From Nematostella vectensis (lineage: Eukaryota > Cnidaria > Anthozoa > Actiniaria > Edwardsiidae): 64,000 bases of DNA. Below, piece after piece: positions 45,361 through 58,900 of the stretch. The DNA lies in the NCBI RefSeq assembly GCF_932526225.1, contig NC_064043.1, forward strand, positions 9,901,821-9,965,820. The letters are read 5' to 3'. The notes beneath the pieces are model-generated. The model was given only the letters and a program-made list of their open reading frames with translations. It was not told the origin of the DNA and did no database searches. The position numbers were made by a program, and so were the translations under genes. How positions within the stretch are numbered: position 1 is the stretch's first letter; the number at the start of each line of letters is the position of its first letter.

Positions 45361-48300
45361 ACCCTTAGTATCTGAGACATAACTAGTGTCGGGAAAAAGA
45401 GAGTTCTATCAATATGCACTAGTCATTTGAAACCCCCACCTCCATGGTCCCGGGAAAGTGTGGGGTTAACGTGGGGGCTTAGAGCACTTTTGAAGGAGAA
45501 TCTGTCCCCATCCCAACAACGACCGAAGTCCACTTTCGGTTTTCAATAGACGTGCTATTTGTAAACAAAACTATCAAGCATAAGCTAGATCACTCTGGTA
45601 TGTAGCCAAATCCGACAATAAACCTCCCCTGGAGACTCTGCAAAGTTATAAAAAAATCTCTTTTTGTAATTTCGATGGTGGTCAGATTTTTTTCAGGAAC
45701 TCCCTCCCCCTCCCCTCCCCCCTAAAAAAATTAGGTCCACTTTTTCGGATTTAGCACCCCTCCAAGAAAAGTCCTGGGTTTGGGCCTGCATCTTCTTGCT
45801 TGATTGTGGTAAAGTTTTCAAACAAAATATCTTTGTCATGTTGAATAATATCGCTTTGGTCTTGAGATGGGTCCCTCATTATTAGGGTTCTAAGGGTAAA
45901 CGGGGAAGGTGCCGGGTATTTTGTCCTGTCCAGCTCTCAAGCTGGAAAGGATATGACGTTCGTCTCCTTCACCCAACACCTAAATTTCCATCTCAATCTG
46001 GAAATGACCGTTTTCCTTACCCCTCCAAAACACTAAACTCGGAACCAAACCAGGTGCGTCCACAGTGGGGGCATTTCTTATTCTTATTGAGGGATCGTCA
46101 AATACTATTCTTTTCCTATGATACCTATGGCTGCGCACCCCCCCCCCCCCCCCATCCCCTCAGCCAATACTTTGTAAGCGCCTGCAAAGTAATCCAAACC
46201 CCCTTTTCCTTACACAACCATTGAATCAAAAGTTCACGGTCTTTATTATGCTTACCAGAGATAAAACGCAAAACGACGAACGCGCACGTTCCTAGCTGAG
46301 ATTGGGAGACTATAAATTAACTAATAACTGACTCAGTCTTCCGTTCTTGATCATTGACTTTTAATCTGCGTGATGACGTATAAAGCAACAAACACTAACT
46401 ATAATAAGTTGCTAAGGACCTAAAGACTTTCTATTTTTATGATCTGTCACCTCTTTTGCCGGACCGCCATCTTGGATTTCTCCGACAATCTTGCACTTTA
46501 CGAAGGTGGTGATGGGAAATTTCCGACTGAGAGGCTGGGTATGACAGCTGGAAGTCCGCAGACTCGACCACAATCTACTCCCAAGCCGACCCCGAAACCG
46601 CATCCTGACCGTCATGCACCGTGCGCTTATTCAACCTCCCCAAAATGCATCGCGCGGCGTCTGGGTACGAGACCGAAAATAGGCCGAAACGAGTGAAAGT
46701 GTTTTGATTCGTTTTGATTGTTTTAATTTTAATTGTGTAATTCAACTTTCTAATGAATTTTCATTTTGTGATCAAGCAATTAAAATTGAAAAAAAAAAAT
46801 GCACTCGCTTAGAAAGAGAGAAACGGGTAATCATACAGATTCTGATTAAATATAAAAGAACGATATCAATTCGAATGTTAAATGTAATTTCTAACAATTT
46901 TGACATTGAACAGTTGGTGTCAACACCAAAAGAAAGATTTAAGTAAAAAAGAACCGAATAGAAAACTGCCTTTATGTATGTCATGAAGTGTCCTTACAAA
47001 ACAAGATAAGATAGATCAATTCCTTGTCTCAAAAGATAAAAAGAACGTTAAACAACAACAACACATTTTACCTGCAACAACTAACAAAAATAAACAAACA
47101 TGGAATCTCTGCAACGATACGTGGCTATCTTTCAATTTCAATTAACAGTGTCAACTTATCACTAGGGCAACACCGTCATACGAAAAAGTCCTCCAGGGGA
47201 TTTATCTAATTTATTAATTGCTTTTCTTAATCTTCTTTAATCTTCCTAGTCTCTGATCTATAGTCGGAAAAGTCAAAATCCAAAAAGGAGCAAAAACGGG
47301 GTAGATTTTGAGTTTTTTTTCCTCTTAAGCTATAAAAACTAGACATTCTTGTGGAAAACAGTCCCATGTAGTTCTAGTTTTAACCATTTTTTATTCTATT
47401 TTGTGGCCAGAATACAGAATAGTTTTTATTTTAGTTACAAGCAGCGGCAATAGAATCTCGATGGATTTTCTCGAGTGCGAGATTAATACAGTTTTTGTTA
47501 CTAAATGGGACTACGGGCAAGCTGTAGAAAAAAACTGTTGTTGTGATAAGGAGGATAAGGGCTTTGCAAAAATTTTTCTCAACTAAAAATTTTCTTAAAT
47601 TAGCGATCGTTTGACAGGCGCGAATCGCCTATACGGGGTTAGCAGGGTGTGCGCGAACCCTCCTTGGCCGCCAAAATGTTGGTAATTTCTTATTAAAGGA
47701 TCGTCATATACGATCCTTTTCCATATGACAAAAATCCTGATAAATAGTTTACTTTTAGTTATCTCATCTTTTATTCCCCCAAAATGTGTAGTTTTTGTGG
47801 ATGAGATACGTAACGAATTAGCGTTCAAAATGCGAGATCTTAGACAAATGATAAGGTGCCTTAATGCATTTATCGAAATCTATCGCTCGAAATGGACGAT
47901 TTTACTGTCGAATCCGTTGTATCGCGACGCCGCATTTTCAAAACATCGATTTGTTTTTGTCTTTTGGGATTTTCTGTTTGGCCAGCTTAATTTCATCTTT
48001 GTATATCATGGTGCAACCGAAAAAAATACTTGCTTGTTAGAAAATTAAAGGAGACTGTCTTAGGTACTGAATAAATAAAACGAAAACTGTCTTAATGTTA
48101 TGTAGGTCATAAACATGAGTATATAAGAAAATACCAACAAATAAACTAACAAAATTGAAGAACCCTTGAAGAACTTCTGCCACCATCAACCATCATTAGA
48201 AGACATGCCGTAGAAATGAACCTTCTTCACAACTTATTCAATTATTAATCCTGTTCGTTACCTTTAAGTATCCATGGAGCGAAGTATAAATAATAATCAA

Positions 48301-48904
48301 AAAAAAAAAAATAAGTGTGGTGACGTCACAACAAGGAGCAAAAAGGATGCTTTCGCAATTCGTGAGCGGCCATTTGTCATAATCATGAAACATAAAACAC
48401 CTTTAAGTGATTAACAAGAAATTGTGAATCGTGATTTTCGGGCAAGAATTGGCCGTTGAAATAGTTGGAGACGTCCAAACTTGTACGCAGTCGTTATTTG
48501 CTTGCACGAGAATCGAGACAAAATTCCGACCCCTCAAACCGCATCCTGAACGGCACACGTGAGCTTTTTCAACCTCCCCATAAGAGTAAGTACGCAGCTG
48601 CTTTGTCTCCTATTATCTTTGTTCTACAAAGGAGTTCTTTCGTCTCTATTCTTCTCGTTCTTTTTGTCGAGGTGCGGATATTGTTCATTTGCCCAATCAA
48701 ATTGCAGCTGGTAAGAGCTGCGTACTGACCCCCCCATAATGCATCGCACATGATGAAATCACTGATTACGTAACGTCACCTGGCCTCTTATTGTACGCTC
48801 CTTGACCCTAAGACGACTTACCATTACTTTGGAACCTAATCAAAATTTGCTTAATTTGTGCGCTGGTTATGGTTAAAAGCTGGTTATAAGCTGTTTTATT
48901 ACAC
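45361..48904. other. intergenic, no gene recognised
   Basis: Many short ORFs occur but none shows a family, splice context or good codon pattern. A C-run lies at about 46138-46153. Two related stretches share GCATCCTGA, TTCAACCTCCCC and ATGCATCGC (about 46600-46660 and 48540-48745), which points to a dispersed repeat. An A-run lies near 48300. Confidence 0.45.
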
Positions 48905-50916
48905 TAGTCCAATCAATCTACGGTTTAAGACCGGACTAATTGCAACACAAGGTTTATCAACGTTTTTGTATTAATTAAGTCTCCCCTTATAACATACTAA
49001 AAGTCTAAAAAAAAAATCGGAGCACGCAAACACCCCGAAAAACGGGATCGAATTTCCACATACAAGGCTTGTATGAAAAACCACAGAAATCCCAAATCAT
49101 GAAATTCACGAAAAATACACATACTTTAGAAAAAAGGAATTTATACCACTATAAATGACAAAAAATATATATACTGGATAAAAATCAATGATATAGCTTA
49201 TTTGTTTTGGGCAAAATCCACAGGTTTCTATCTATCTTTACGGGTGAAGGGGAATCAAGCACATCATGTAGTTATCATTAGTTTGAGTTTGACTTTGCGA
49301 GTTTTTGCAAGACTTTTTTTTCAAGAGTATACACTGAAAAAAACCTGTACGGGTGTCTAAGCCGACAGCGCATTTAATGTTGAGAAGCACAACCTCGCAA
49401 TCGGCAGTGCCGATTGACAATGACGTCGTACGTGTTATAGCTGTCGTTTCAGCCCTCAATTCTAGCTCATCCCCAAAAGACCTTTAACAATATTTCTCAC
49501 TTGAGCTCTTAAGTTTTCCTCCAGCATTGTTAGACTCTATGAAAAGTGTGGCAGAATTTTATTCAAATGTTATATTTCAAATGTTTTATTCAAATGTACC
49601 CGAGGGAAAGCGGTTGTGGCACAATGGATGTGGAAAGCTGCGGTAAAATCGTCCACACGATTAGCATCACCGTTCCTGTTGGTGATGATGATTCTGCATG
49701 GAAGCCCATGACATCTACCTGAGCCGAAATCCAAACTACACGAAGATGTGGGGAATGACGGCCATAAATGAGCTACTAGGGAAAAGTTTTAATGTTATTT
49801 CTATTTCTCATTTTATATTTTTGCTTTTTATCGATGCGCTTCTTGGTTGTGATACCACCTTCCATAAATACGGGTACAGGCTTGCAAAGGGGTGTTTGGA
49901 TCACGTTTCACGGACGTCGGAATGGACGATTTCATGTGGGCGAAAAATGTCCAAATCTCGTTTCACGAAAATACCCTTTACCACCCTGACGGGTAGGTAA
50001 GGGTGCATCGTTCAAGAAGCTTGTCTCCTCACCCTACATCCGCGCACAGGCAGCTGTTAACAGGACAGAGCTAATAGAGCAACAATATCTATTCCCAACT
50101 TCAGTGGCAGCCGCAATGTCCCACAGTTCCAAGTCCCAACGGAAAGGCGATAGAAAGGCGTTCTGAAGTCTGAGCCTAGATGTTGGTCAACGACAGGGTG
50201 AACCCTTAACAGATCTTGAGAGACCTCCAGGACTGCAGCACGTTTAGTGCTTCTGCCGCATGAACAATCTAGTGTTTTCGTCCTACGGCCAATACAAAGG
50301 GTCATCGTGTACTAATTCCCTCTCAATCGGGTTCTAATATTAAAGAAATTATCGATTATAAAAACTTCAAACATTAAAGAGTCGATTTTCACAGAAAAAC
50401 GATACCATGAGAATGATTATAAGTATAATGTGTCCATATACTTTCCTGTATATACTGAATCAATGACATTATTGTAAGAGCCACTAAGCACTATTTGTAT
50501 GAGAACCTGTTTTACATCACATATAGTCATTTATGAAAAAGAAATGTCTGCAAGATCAAAGTGGCGGTGACAAGAATAGCTAACTGTGCATTTTACCCAA
50601 AATAACTGAACCACTTTCAATAATGTTAATTTTTTATCCTAATTGTGTAGAAATATATATCTCTAGTAATCTATAGTGGTGTAAATTCCTTTTTATCTAA
50701 AGTATGTATTTTTTTTCGTTCTTTTCATGATTTGGGAACCCTGTGGTTTTTCATACAAGCCTTGTATGGGGAAATTCGATCCCGTTTTTCGGGGTGTTTG
50801 CGTGCTCCGATTTTTTTTAGACTTTTAGTATGTTATAGAGGGATACTTTCTGTGCAAGAACCCGTTACAAAATCTTGTGTTGTTGGCCCCTTTTTGACGT
50901 AAATTGACTGGGACTA
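48905..50916. mobile_element. about 2 kb element with long terminal inverted repeats, copy 1
   Basis: Both ends carry inverted copies over about 200-250 bp: GGAGCACGCAAACACCCCGA at 49019 against TCGGGGTGTTTGCGTGCTCC near 50800, and CATACAAGGCTTGTATGA against TCATACAAGCCTTGTATG. Outermost, TAGTCCAATCAATCTACG pairs with CGTAAATTGACTGGGACTA. The inside has no intact transposase that I recognise. A minus-strand reading near 49600-49710 gives a short peptide also readable in the second copy (for example GRCHGLPCRIIITNRNGDA). It is probably a non-autonomous DNA transposon, superfamily unknown. Confidence 0.8.
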
Positions 50917-52478
50917 TAAGCGGCAAATTGTATTACATTAAGGGTTAGAATTACTTTTAAGCAGCAATACAACTTCTGTTTCATTCTTATGAAACCACAT
51001 TTTAAAGTTATGGGGAAGAGAGAAAACAGCGTTTCTCGTACGCTATCTTCCTTTCGTGGTTACTCATTTTTAGGAAACTTTCTATAATATAAAAAGAATT
51101 CTTTTATAAATTCCATAGTTTTTTTTTTATCATTAACATTAAAATTGCTGGAAATTATAAACTATTTAATAAACCAGTTACAGAAACCGTTATTTGCAAC
51201 AAATGACTCTGGAGCCGACTTGAACATTGAGATACTTTTTTGAAATATCATTTTGGAAAATAATAATTATCCATAGACTTTTTCATGCTTTGGAAAGAAT
51301 GGATCCGTTTTTACTGTAGCGCGGATTAGATTTACAGTGATTCAAAGATTTAGTTACTGTGATTCAAAGATTTAGTTACTGAAATGTTTGGTAATAGTTC
51401 GTCATAAGAATCAGCTCCAGAGTTTTAAAAGACAATATACCCCTATGCTTCTTCAAAACACTTTGATCAACAGACTAAAACAACCGTCTTCGTTATCAAA
51501 GATGGCACATTGTACTCGAAAGCAGCAGTGAAGCATGCGCAGTAGCCGCGAAGTGCACGTGATAACCGTGACCGTAAAGGCCTGGCTAATCTAGGAGATA
51601 TGTAGATTGCGACATGTCTCCTAGTTTAGCCACCTCGAAAACATTGTAGCGCGCGCCTAATCCTGTAGCAGCGACAAAGAAATATTTCTCGGATTGTTGA
51701 GAAATATTTTTGTGTCGCGCACTACATGTTCTTGGTAGTGGCTAAACATTTAGGAGACATGTCTAACGCGCGCTCAAGATGTCGCCCTGTTTAGCCAAGT
51801 GTTAACTGTAAAATGACTGAATAGACTTACCCCCAAAAAAGCGCACGAGTACACTGCGACGGCGCAATAGCCGCGCAGTAAAACAAAAGCTGATTTTAGC
51901 ATGACAACGTGACCGATAGCGCTATCGGCCTGGCGCTTAATCCTGAACAATTTCAAACAAAATTAGCTAGAATTCTAAGCAATGGTTGGTCGTTAACCGA
52001 TGTCGACCTATCAATATCTAGGGACCCGTCTACAGAACTCTTAACTTTACCTTATTTGCAGTTTTGTGCAAGCCTAATTAGATAAATGTATTTTAAATAT
52101 GGCCACTGTAAGCGTGGATAATTTCGCAAACTGTCAAGTCGCTTTTTCGCGAGCTTGACTGGTTTAACGTTTGCAGCAATTTTCATTTACTTTTCACGGT
52201 TTTTTTTTAAGACTTTCAATCTCTTGAAGAAGTTTTGAATATATGAGGTAGGGTGTGTCTATGTGCGTTTGTCTCGGAGGATACGGGAGAATTATTCTTT
52301 TTCTTCCGCAAAAGAAATCCAGCGCGAGAGCGGTAAAATTAGAGTATCGCGAAAGTCTCCACGTCTTACAGTTTTTCTAATAAGACATTATGCTCGTGGA
52401 CCCAAGCGCTTTCTTTTTTCGGCCGCGAAAGTCACGCCGGAAAGAACTGCGATATAGAGACCTTTGCCCGCTAAGACC
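50917..52478. other. intergenic with a palindrome at 51611-51763
   Basis: No gene is recognised. A hairpin-forming element is present: GACATGTCTCCTAGTTTAGC at 51611 pairs with GCTAAACATTTAGGAGACAT near 51740. An inner pair, AGAAATATTTCTC and GAGAAATATTT, gives a second stem. It looks like a small foldback MITE. TTCAAAGATTTAGTTACTG is doubled at about 51340-51380. Confidence 0.6.
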
Positions 52479-52884
52479 ACGGGAATTAGGATACTTTGTC
52501 AACGATTTCTTAATAAAATAACCAAAAATATTCAATTTGTATTGAATATTATTTAGCGAATATGAAATAGAACCTATATGAAATAGAACCTAAATACGAA
52601 GTTAGGTTCGGAGAGCGTTCGGGCTAGTCACGAACACTCAAGAGGCAATGGTTACTCAGTACTGTTCAAATATGTTTCGAGAGTTGAAAACAACGATCGC
52701 GTGGGTTTTTAGAGAAAGAGAAATAGAAATATAAAGAAAAAAGATTTTGCTGAATCGGGAGGCAGGAGACATTTCGCACAAAGGTTAGAGATATTTTATT
52801 CGCTGAATACAATATTCAGAGAATTGGGAATGCATTTTGGGTTATTTTCTTAAGAAATCGCTGACAAAGTATCCTAATTCCCGT
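52479..52884. mobile_element. 406-bp MITE with 9-bp target duplication, Mutator-like by TSD length
   Basis: The left TIR ACGGGAATTAGGATACTTTG continues TCAACGATTTCTTAATAAAA. The right TIR is its reverse complement (TTTTCTTAAGAAATCGCTGA, CAAAGTATCCTAATTCCCGT). A perfect 9-bp direct repeat, GCTAAGACC, flanks it (52470-52478 and 52885-52893). A 9-bp duplication is usual for Mutator-like elements. It lies about 50 bases past the stop codon of the optineurin/NEMO gene, so most likely in its 3' UTR or just beyond. Confidence 0.9.
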
Positions 52885-52935
52885 GCTAAGACCGCTGGGT
52901 ACCCGAGCATGATGCTACGTGTCCCGCTAGGCGAT

Positions 52936-55900
52936 CTAGTCGCGATCCAGGCACTCGTTGACATGGATTCCGAGCGTGTCGAGATCAGGGAAGTGATCAC
53001 CACACTTTGGACAACACCCATGCTGGGAGTGGTCCGGGCCTGGTTGGGCAGCTCCTTCCCCGTTCGCTGGGCCACACCTTGCGCAGTGAATCTGCAATTG
53101 ATCAAAGCTCTCCACAATCAGACGGCATCCGGGACACATCCAAGGCTCATCCGGGCCTTCAGGGGGGTGCACCTCTGCTCTTGGTGCACCAGGTCCCTGA
53201 TCCGGGGGGGCTGGTTCTCCACCCCGTCGGAAGAATCCTCCTTGTGCTTCTGCACCTGGGTACCAGCTCTGTGGGTTTCCTGTGACGTATTGAGGGGGAT
53301 AGCCCGTTGCCGTGGTTACGGGTACATGACTACCATGGCGACGTTGCATTTCAGCCATCTGTTCTTGGTTGACGTTATCCAATTCGGCACGTAGTTCCTG
53401 GTTCTCGAATTGCAGGTGATCAACTCTCTCACGAAGGCTGAGGAGCTCTGTGTTTTTTGCTTCCCGCGCTTCGCGTTCGGCATTGAAATCCTCCTGATAC
53501 GCCTTTACCTGTGAAAGCATAAAAATGAATGCGATGAAATGACGTGACGATAATTTTTACATTTTGTCTGAGTGTCATCCTTATCATCACTATTAAAACT
53601 AGATTAATCCTTCTACTCCTTATCTCATAACCATCATCTAATCCTCAGCAAAATAGTTGTCATCATTATCATCTTCATTAAAACATCATTGTCATTATTA
53701 TCATCGTTATTAAACATCATTGTGATCATTATCATCTTCATTAAACATCGTTGTCATCATATCATCTCCATTAAAACATCATTGGCATCATTATAATCAT
53801 CATTATCAATGTCATCATTATCATCTTCATTTAAACAACAATGGCATCATTATCATCTTCATTAAAACATCATTGTCATCATTATAATCATCATTAAACA
53901 TCATTGTCATCATTATCATCTTCATAAAAACATCATTGGCATCATTATAATCATCATTATCATTGTCATCATTATAATCATCATTAAAACATCATTGTCA
54001 TTATTATCATCTTCATAAAAACATCATTGGCATCATTATAATCATCATTATCATTGTCATCATTATCATCTTCCTTAAAACAGCATAGTCATAATTATCA
54101 TTAAAACATCATTGCTATCATTATTATCTTCACTAAAACATCTTTGTCATCATAAACATCTTCATTATGACATTATTGTCATCAGAAGCAGTAGCACCAT
54201 AAACATAATCACTTCTATCACAACACTCATTCTCTTTAACTAATCATCATTTCACCATCAGATTATGGTCATCATCTTAATCGTTTTTTTAACATCATTA
54301 CCATGATCTACATTATCAGCCAGCACCAACACCATAAACACAATCACCACTATCATCATCTTTATTCTCATTAACTCATGGTCATTTCATCATCATCATC
54401 GTTATCAGCATCAGCAGCATAAAACATAATCACCACGATCACTATCCTCATCCCCTTAACTCATCGTCATTTCAACACCATCATCATCATAAGCATCAGT
54501 AGTCTAAACATAATCACCACAATCACTATCCTCATCCCCCTTATCTTTTACTTTCACCAGTCACCATCATTATCACCACCATCACCATCACCATAACCAT
54601 CATCACTATTATCACTCTATCCTGATTCTCCTTAACTCCTCATCATTACATCATAATCCGTGCCACTATAAACATAGTCACCATTATAAGTATCGAGAGG
54701 GCAGGAGTAATGGGATAATTGGAGATAATGGATATAAAGATGGAGAAGATAATGGCGAAATATGGGATTTTATTATTATTATCATCATCATAATCCACAC
54801 CACTATAAGCATAGTCACCATTTTCATTCTCCTCAACTCAATACCTGCTGTTCTAGCATTGGCACTCTGTCCGCTTGTTCCTGCGCCTTCGTTAGAGTTT
54901 CATCAAGATATCGCAGTTGGCTTTCACGCTTCTGTATGGCTTCCTCTGCTGCGAAAAGCTGAGCAGTTTTCTGCTCTAACTGGGCTTTGTAGCTATTGCG
55001 TTCACTGGACGCACTTTTATCCCTTCTCTACAAATAAGATGACAAATCAATTTAGCAATGAACAGATGCTTTGCAGTCTAACCTATCTAGTTAATGTAGC
55101 TAGAAGACATACACTGTAATATTTTGAGTTAAAGCGCAAAATAGTAAGGTTGTGTAAGCTTGCCTAGAGGTTCCTTGTATAGCATAAAACAAAATAAGCT
55201 TTAGTATTTTTTGGTAGATGATCCGTTCCTGAGATATGATTGAGCAAAGTTGCCATAGATCATGAAAAAGTAGCAATTTCGCCCAAATTGGGCACTTCAG
55301 ACAAAACAAGAGTCTTACAATTTGCAATATCTCAAGAACGGATCATCTACCAAAAGATACTAAAGCTTATTTTGTTTTATATTACACAAGGAACATCTAT
55401 GCAAAAAATCAAGCAAATATAAGCAAACACAACCTTACAATTTAAGCTTTGCCATTTTTTGCCCGTCGCGCCCATACAGATGACAGCAGTAAAATATCCA
55501 GCAATAACACAAAATCATTACATGAATATCGAATAATTATTCACTTTTGTTAGCCAGAAAATCAATTTTGGAGGAGTGAGCGCCACTTATATTAGCAACA
55601 TTACATATAGTTCACTACACAGAAAAGTAATCAAAGAGCTCTCTTAATTTATGATCTTATTTTTTGGGAATACCCACCGTGTTGTTATCAATGACATTCT
55701 GGAATGACCTCATTAGTTCCTCATATTCATTCATAAGCTGTGTGTGCTGAGTCAGCGTAGTATCATGCTCCTCTCTGCCAACAGAGACAAAGGAAACCCA
55801 TCAACTTGGGCTTGTGATGGCTAGAGATGGTGTGTTATTATAGGGACTGGCTTATTTGGAGGCTAGTGACAATGACACAGGTTTTTCAGTGAGTAATACT

Positions 55901-58900
55901 GTATATATTTTGTGTATGTGTTTGTGGGGAGTGGGTGTATGGGGGGTATAAGTATCAAGAGGGCAGGGGTCATGGGATAATTGGAGATAATGGATATAAA
56001 CTGATGAACTGATAATGTTCAGTGATGTACCTTGAGAAAAAAAAAGAATGCATTTTTTTTTACAAAATTATGTCACTCACTTTAGGAGATTGAACTGTTG
56101 CTCAGCACGTTTACACTTTTCTTTGCAGTTTGCCAATTCTGATTTCACCTTTCCAATTTCCTCTTTAGCATTGTTTAGTTGGATCTCTGAATGATCTGTT
56201 AATGTGGCAACTTGGTCTTCCATCACCTGATTCCTGACGAAATGAAAAAAAAGTTCCACAGCAATATATATAATACCATCACCATCATCATATGACAGTA
56301 TCACAGTCATCATCATTAGAAAAATACTTGGGAACATCGAAAGAAATTATCATATTGATCCACATTCAACTGAATTTTACTTATCAGTACTAGTAGTACT
56401 CATCAATTACCTTTTCAAGAACTTTGAAAAAGGTTTAATACATTTTTATATGAAAAAAAACCCTCTTTTCCTCAATGTATAATCTGAAACAACTAACATC
56501 TTAACTTAAACATAACAAACATCACTGCCGCCCTTGGCCACCAAAAAGTTTCTTCTTGGGGAACCCCAAATACTACCCTTTTTCCATAAGACAAATACTG
56601 TGCTGGCATGTCGAAATGCTTTGTGAATACTACAAATTTGACATTAATTAGCATAAAGATACACATAAAAAGTTAAGTTTAGTTCTTAGTAATCAAAGAT
56701 CTTATGTTTAGGGTTAAAAGCTATATACAAAATAATAAAAGGTAGATTTTGTGGGAAACCTTGTGACTATAAGACAAAAAAAACACTGATCTTGCTTTTT
56801 ATGATTCATTCATAAGATACAGTTGGTTCATCACAAATAAGATACAGTATATACTGTGAGTATATAACATATTATTTCTCCAAAATATATGTACAAAAGC
56901 ATAGTAAATACCTCTCAGCATTTTCCAGCTCTAGCCTGTTGCACTTGACTTCCAGTAATTCATTTTCCTGGATGAGCTGACACACTTGGTCTCTTAGACT
57001 CCCTTCGCGTGCACGGCCTTCCTGCAGCTCTGAGTGCATTTTACGAGTCTGCTCTGTGTAGGTCTCTGCTTGAGACTCTAACTCAGCCTGCATCAGCTCT
57101 TTTGTTTCTTCCAGCTCATTTTTTATCTTCTCCTTTTCATCCTCAAGTTGGAGTGTGGTCTGGTGAGAGATATACCAACGATATAATAATGAAAAAACCT
57201 TATCAAAATCTAAAGAATCAGTAAGTGCTGACTCCTAGGCTTATTCAGCAAACTATATACCAGTAAATCATTACTAACCATTTCAACTATTTTTTCTTTC
57301 TCTAACAGAGCATTCAACTTCTCCTCGTATTCATTCCTTCTCTTTTGATAAGTAAACAGCTCATCCTTTGTACTCTTCAATTTTAGTTTCAGCATGGCAT
57401 AATCATCGTCATCAGCAGTTGCACACTCCTCAGTGGTTTGCTGAGGGAAAAATAAGGAAACAAGGAAAGTAAGACAAAATACACCAAACTCACATAAAGT
57501 AATGTCAAAAGCCTAAGCAATGGTGTTATCAAAATTAAATCAATGTCAAATGTACTTCACAAATAGTTCAAAACACTAATCAGTATAGATATTGGACTGC
57601 TCAATGATACAGTGAATTGTTCACACTTCTGAGTTTGTGAGTAAAGATTGTCACTTGGTGTCAGATGGTACCATAATGATCAGCAGTTATTTTATGTCCC
57701 CTTAAACATAGTAAAGTGCAAGATGGGATCTCATGCCTAACACCATTATCCTAAAAACAATTGATTCACTCAATGTAAGACAGTCAGGTTTTTACACACT
57801 TATCTGACACTGGAAAGAACTCAGGTCTTCCTTAGATAAGGGTGTTTTACATCAATGACAGCGGCAAAAGGATGAAACCTTGCGCATGTTTGATTGTGCA
57901 TGCACACTGATTTTTGCCAGTGTCGCATCCTTAAGAGGACACAAGAAAGCATGAAATGCTGTCCTGAAAGACATGACGGAAAAACATGACATGACGCTTC
58001 AAATAAGCCCATTTCACATCGAATAAGGCGGAAAAATTTTCTGAGTACTTAGTAACTTATAGCAAACAAAATATCAAGTGCGACATTTTTTAAATTGATG
58101 CGACTTTTTGTAAAGTGTCATTGAAATTTGAGCTTTTCTTCCCTGAGCTCAAACATAGCGCAAGGATGATCAAGGAAAAATTACCTTAAAAAAACAAAAT
58201 CTGGTTATGCGCAATTCGGCCTCACGATATTTGTGTTTTAAAAATCAGTCCATAATACAAGGAACCTATAGCCATTGTAAGAAATTGTGTCTTCTTTCTC
58301 TATCTTGAATTGCACGTTTTCCAGTTTTTCGGTCATGTCGTCCTGAACAGGACGCGATGCCAGCCAGAAATGCAAGTGTGCAATCAAACATGCGCAAGGC
58401 GAAATTATTTGGATCTAAATCATCCTAGTGAAACCAAACCACCTCTCTCTATTGAACTTATGGGTCCCAGCAAAACAAGAACACAATGTTGAAGGAGATT
58501 TTCAAGTGCATTCATCATGTGCACACTTCTGAGCAAAACTGTGAAGTACAGTACCTTATGATACTGTAGTTCCTTCTTGGCATTATCTAGCTCCCTTGCC
58601 ATCTCATCCCTTTCCTCCACAAGCTGGCTTGTTCTTTTCCTCTCGGTTTCAAGTTCATTTTTCATTCGTTCAATGTCCTGTTTGAAACCTTTTCCATCCA
58701 TTACAAGAGTTTGCTCTTCTCGCTTTTCCTTTTGAAGCTTTGCAATCATTTCTTCCAGCTTTTTAATAGTTGCATCTGTCAACTGTTTCTCCTGGTTCAA
58801 TCTAACTTCATTTTCTTGAGATTCTGATAAAAGCTTACACAGCTCTTGTTTCTCTTCCTTCAAGCATTCAGCACTCTTTTGGAGCTTATCTCTTTCTTCA

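Noticed and set aside
46412..46696. Proline-rich 85-residue ORF and its antisense partner
   Set aside because: The sequence shares words with another stretch near 48540 and looks like a dispersed repeat; no domain is seen.
52837..53394. A 185-residue plus-strand ORF
   Set aside because: It is antisense to the last exon of the optineurin/NEMO gene, which has clear UBAN and zinc-finger motifs.
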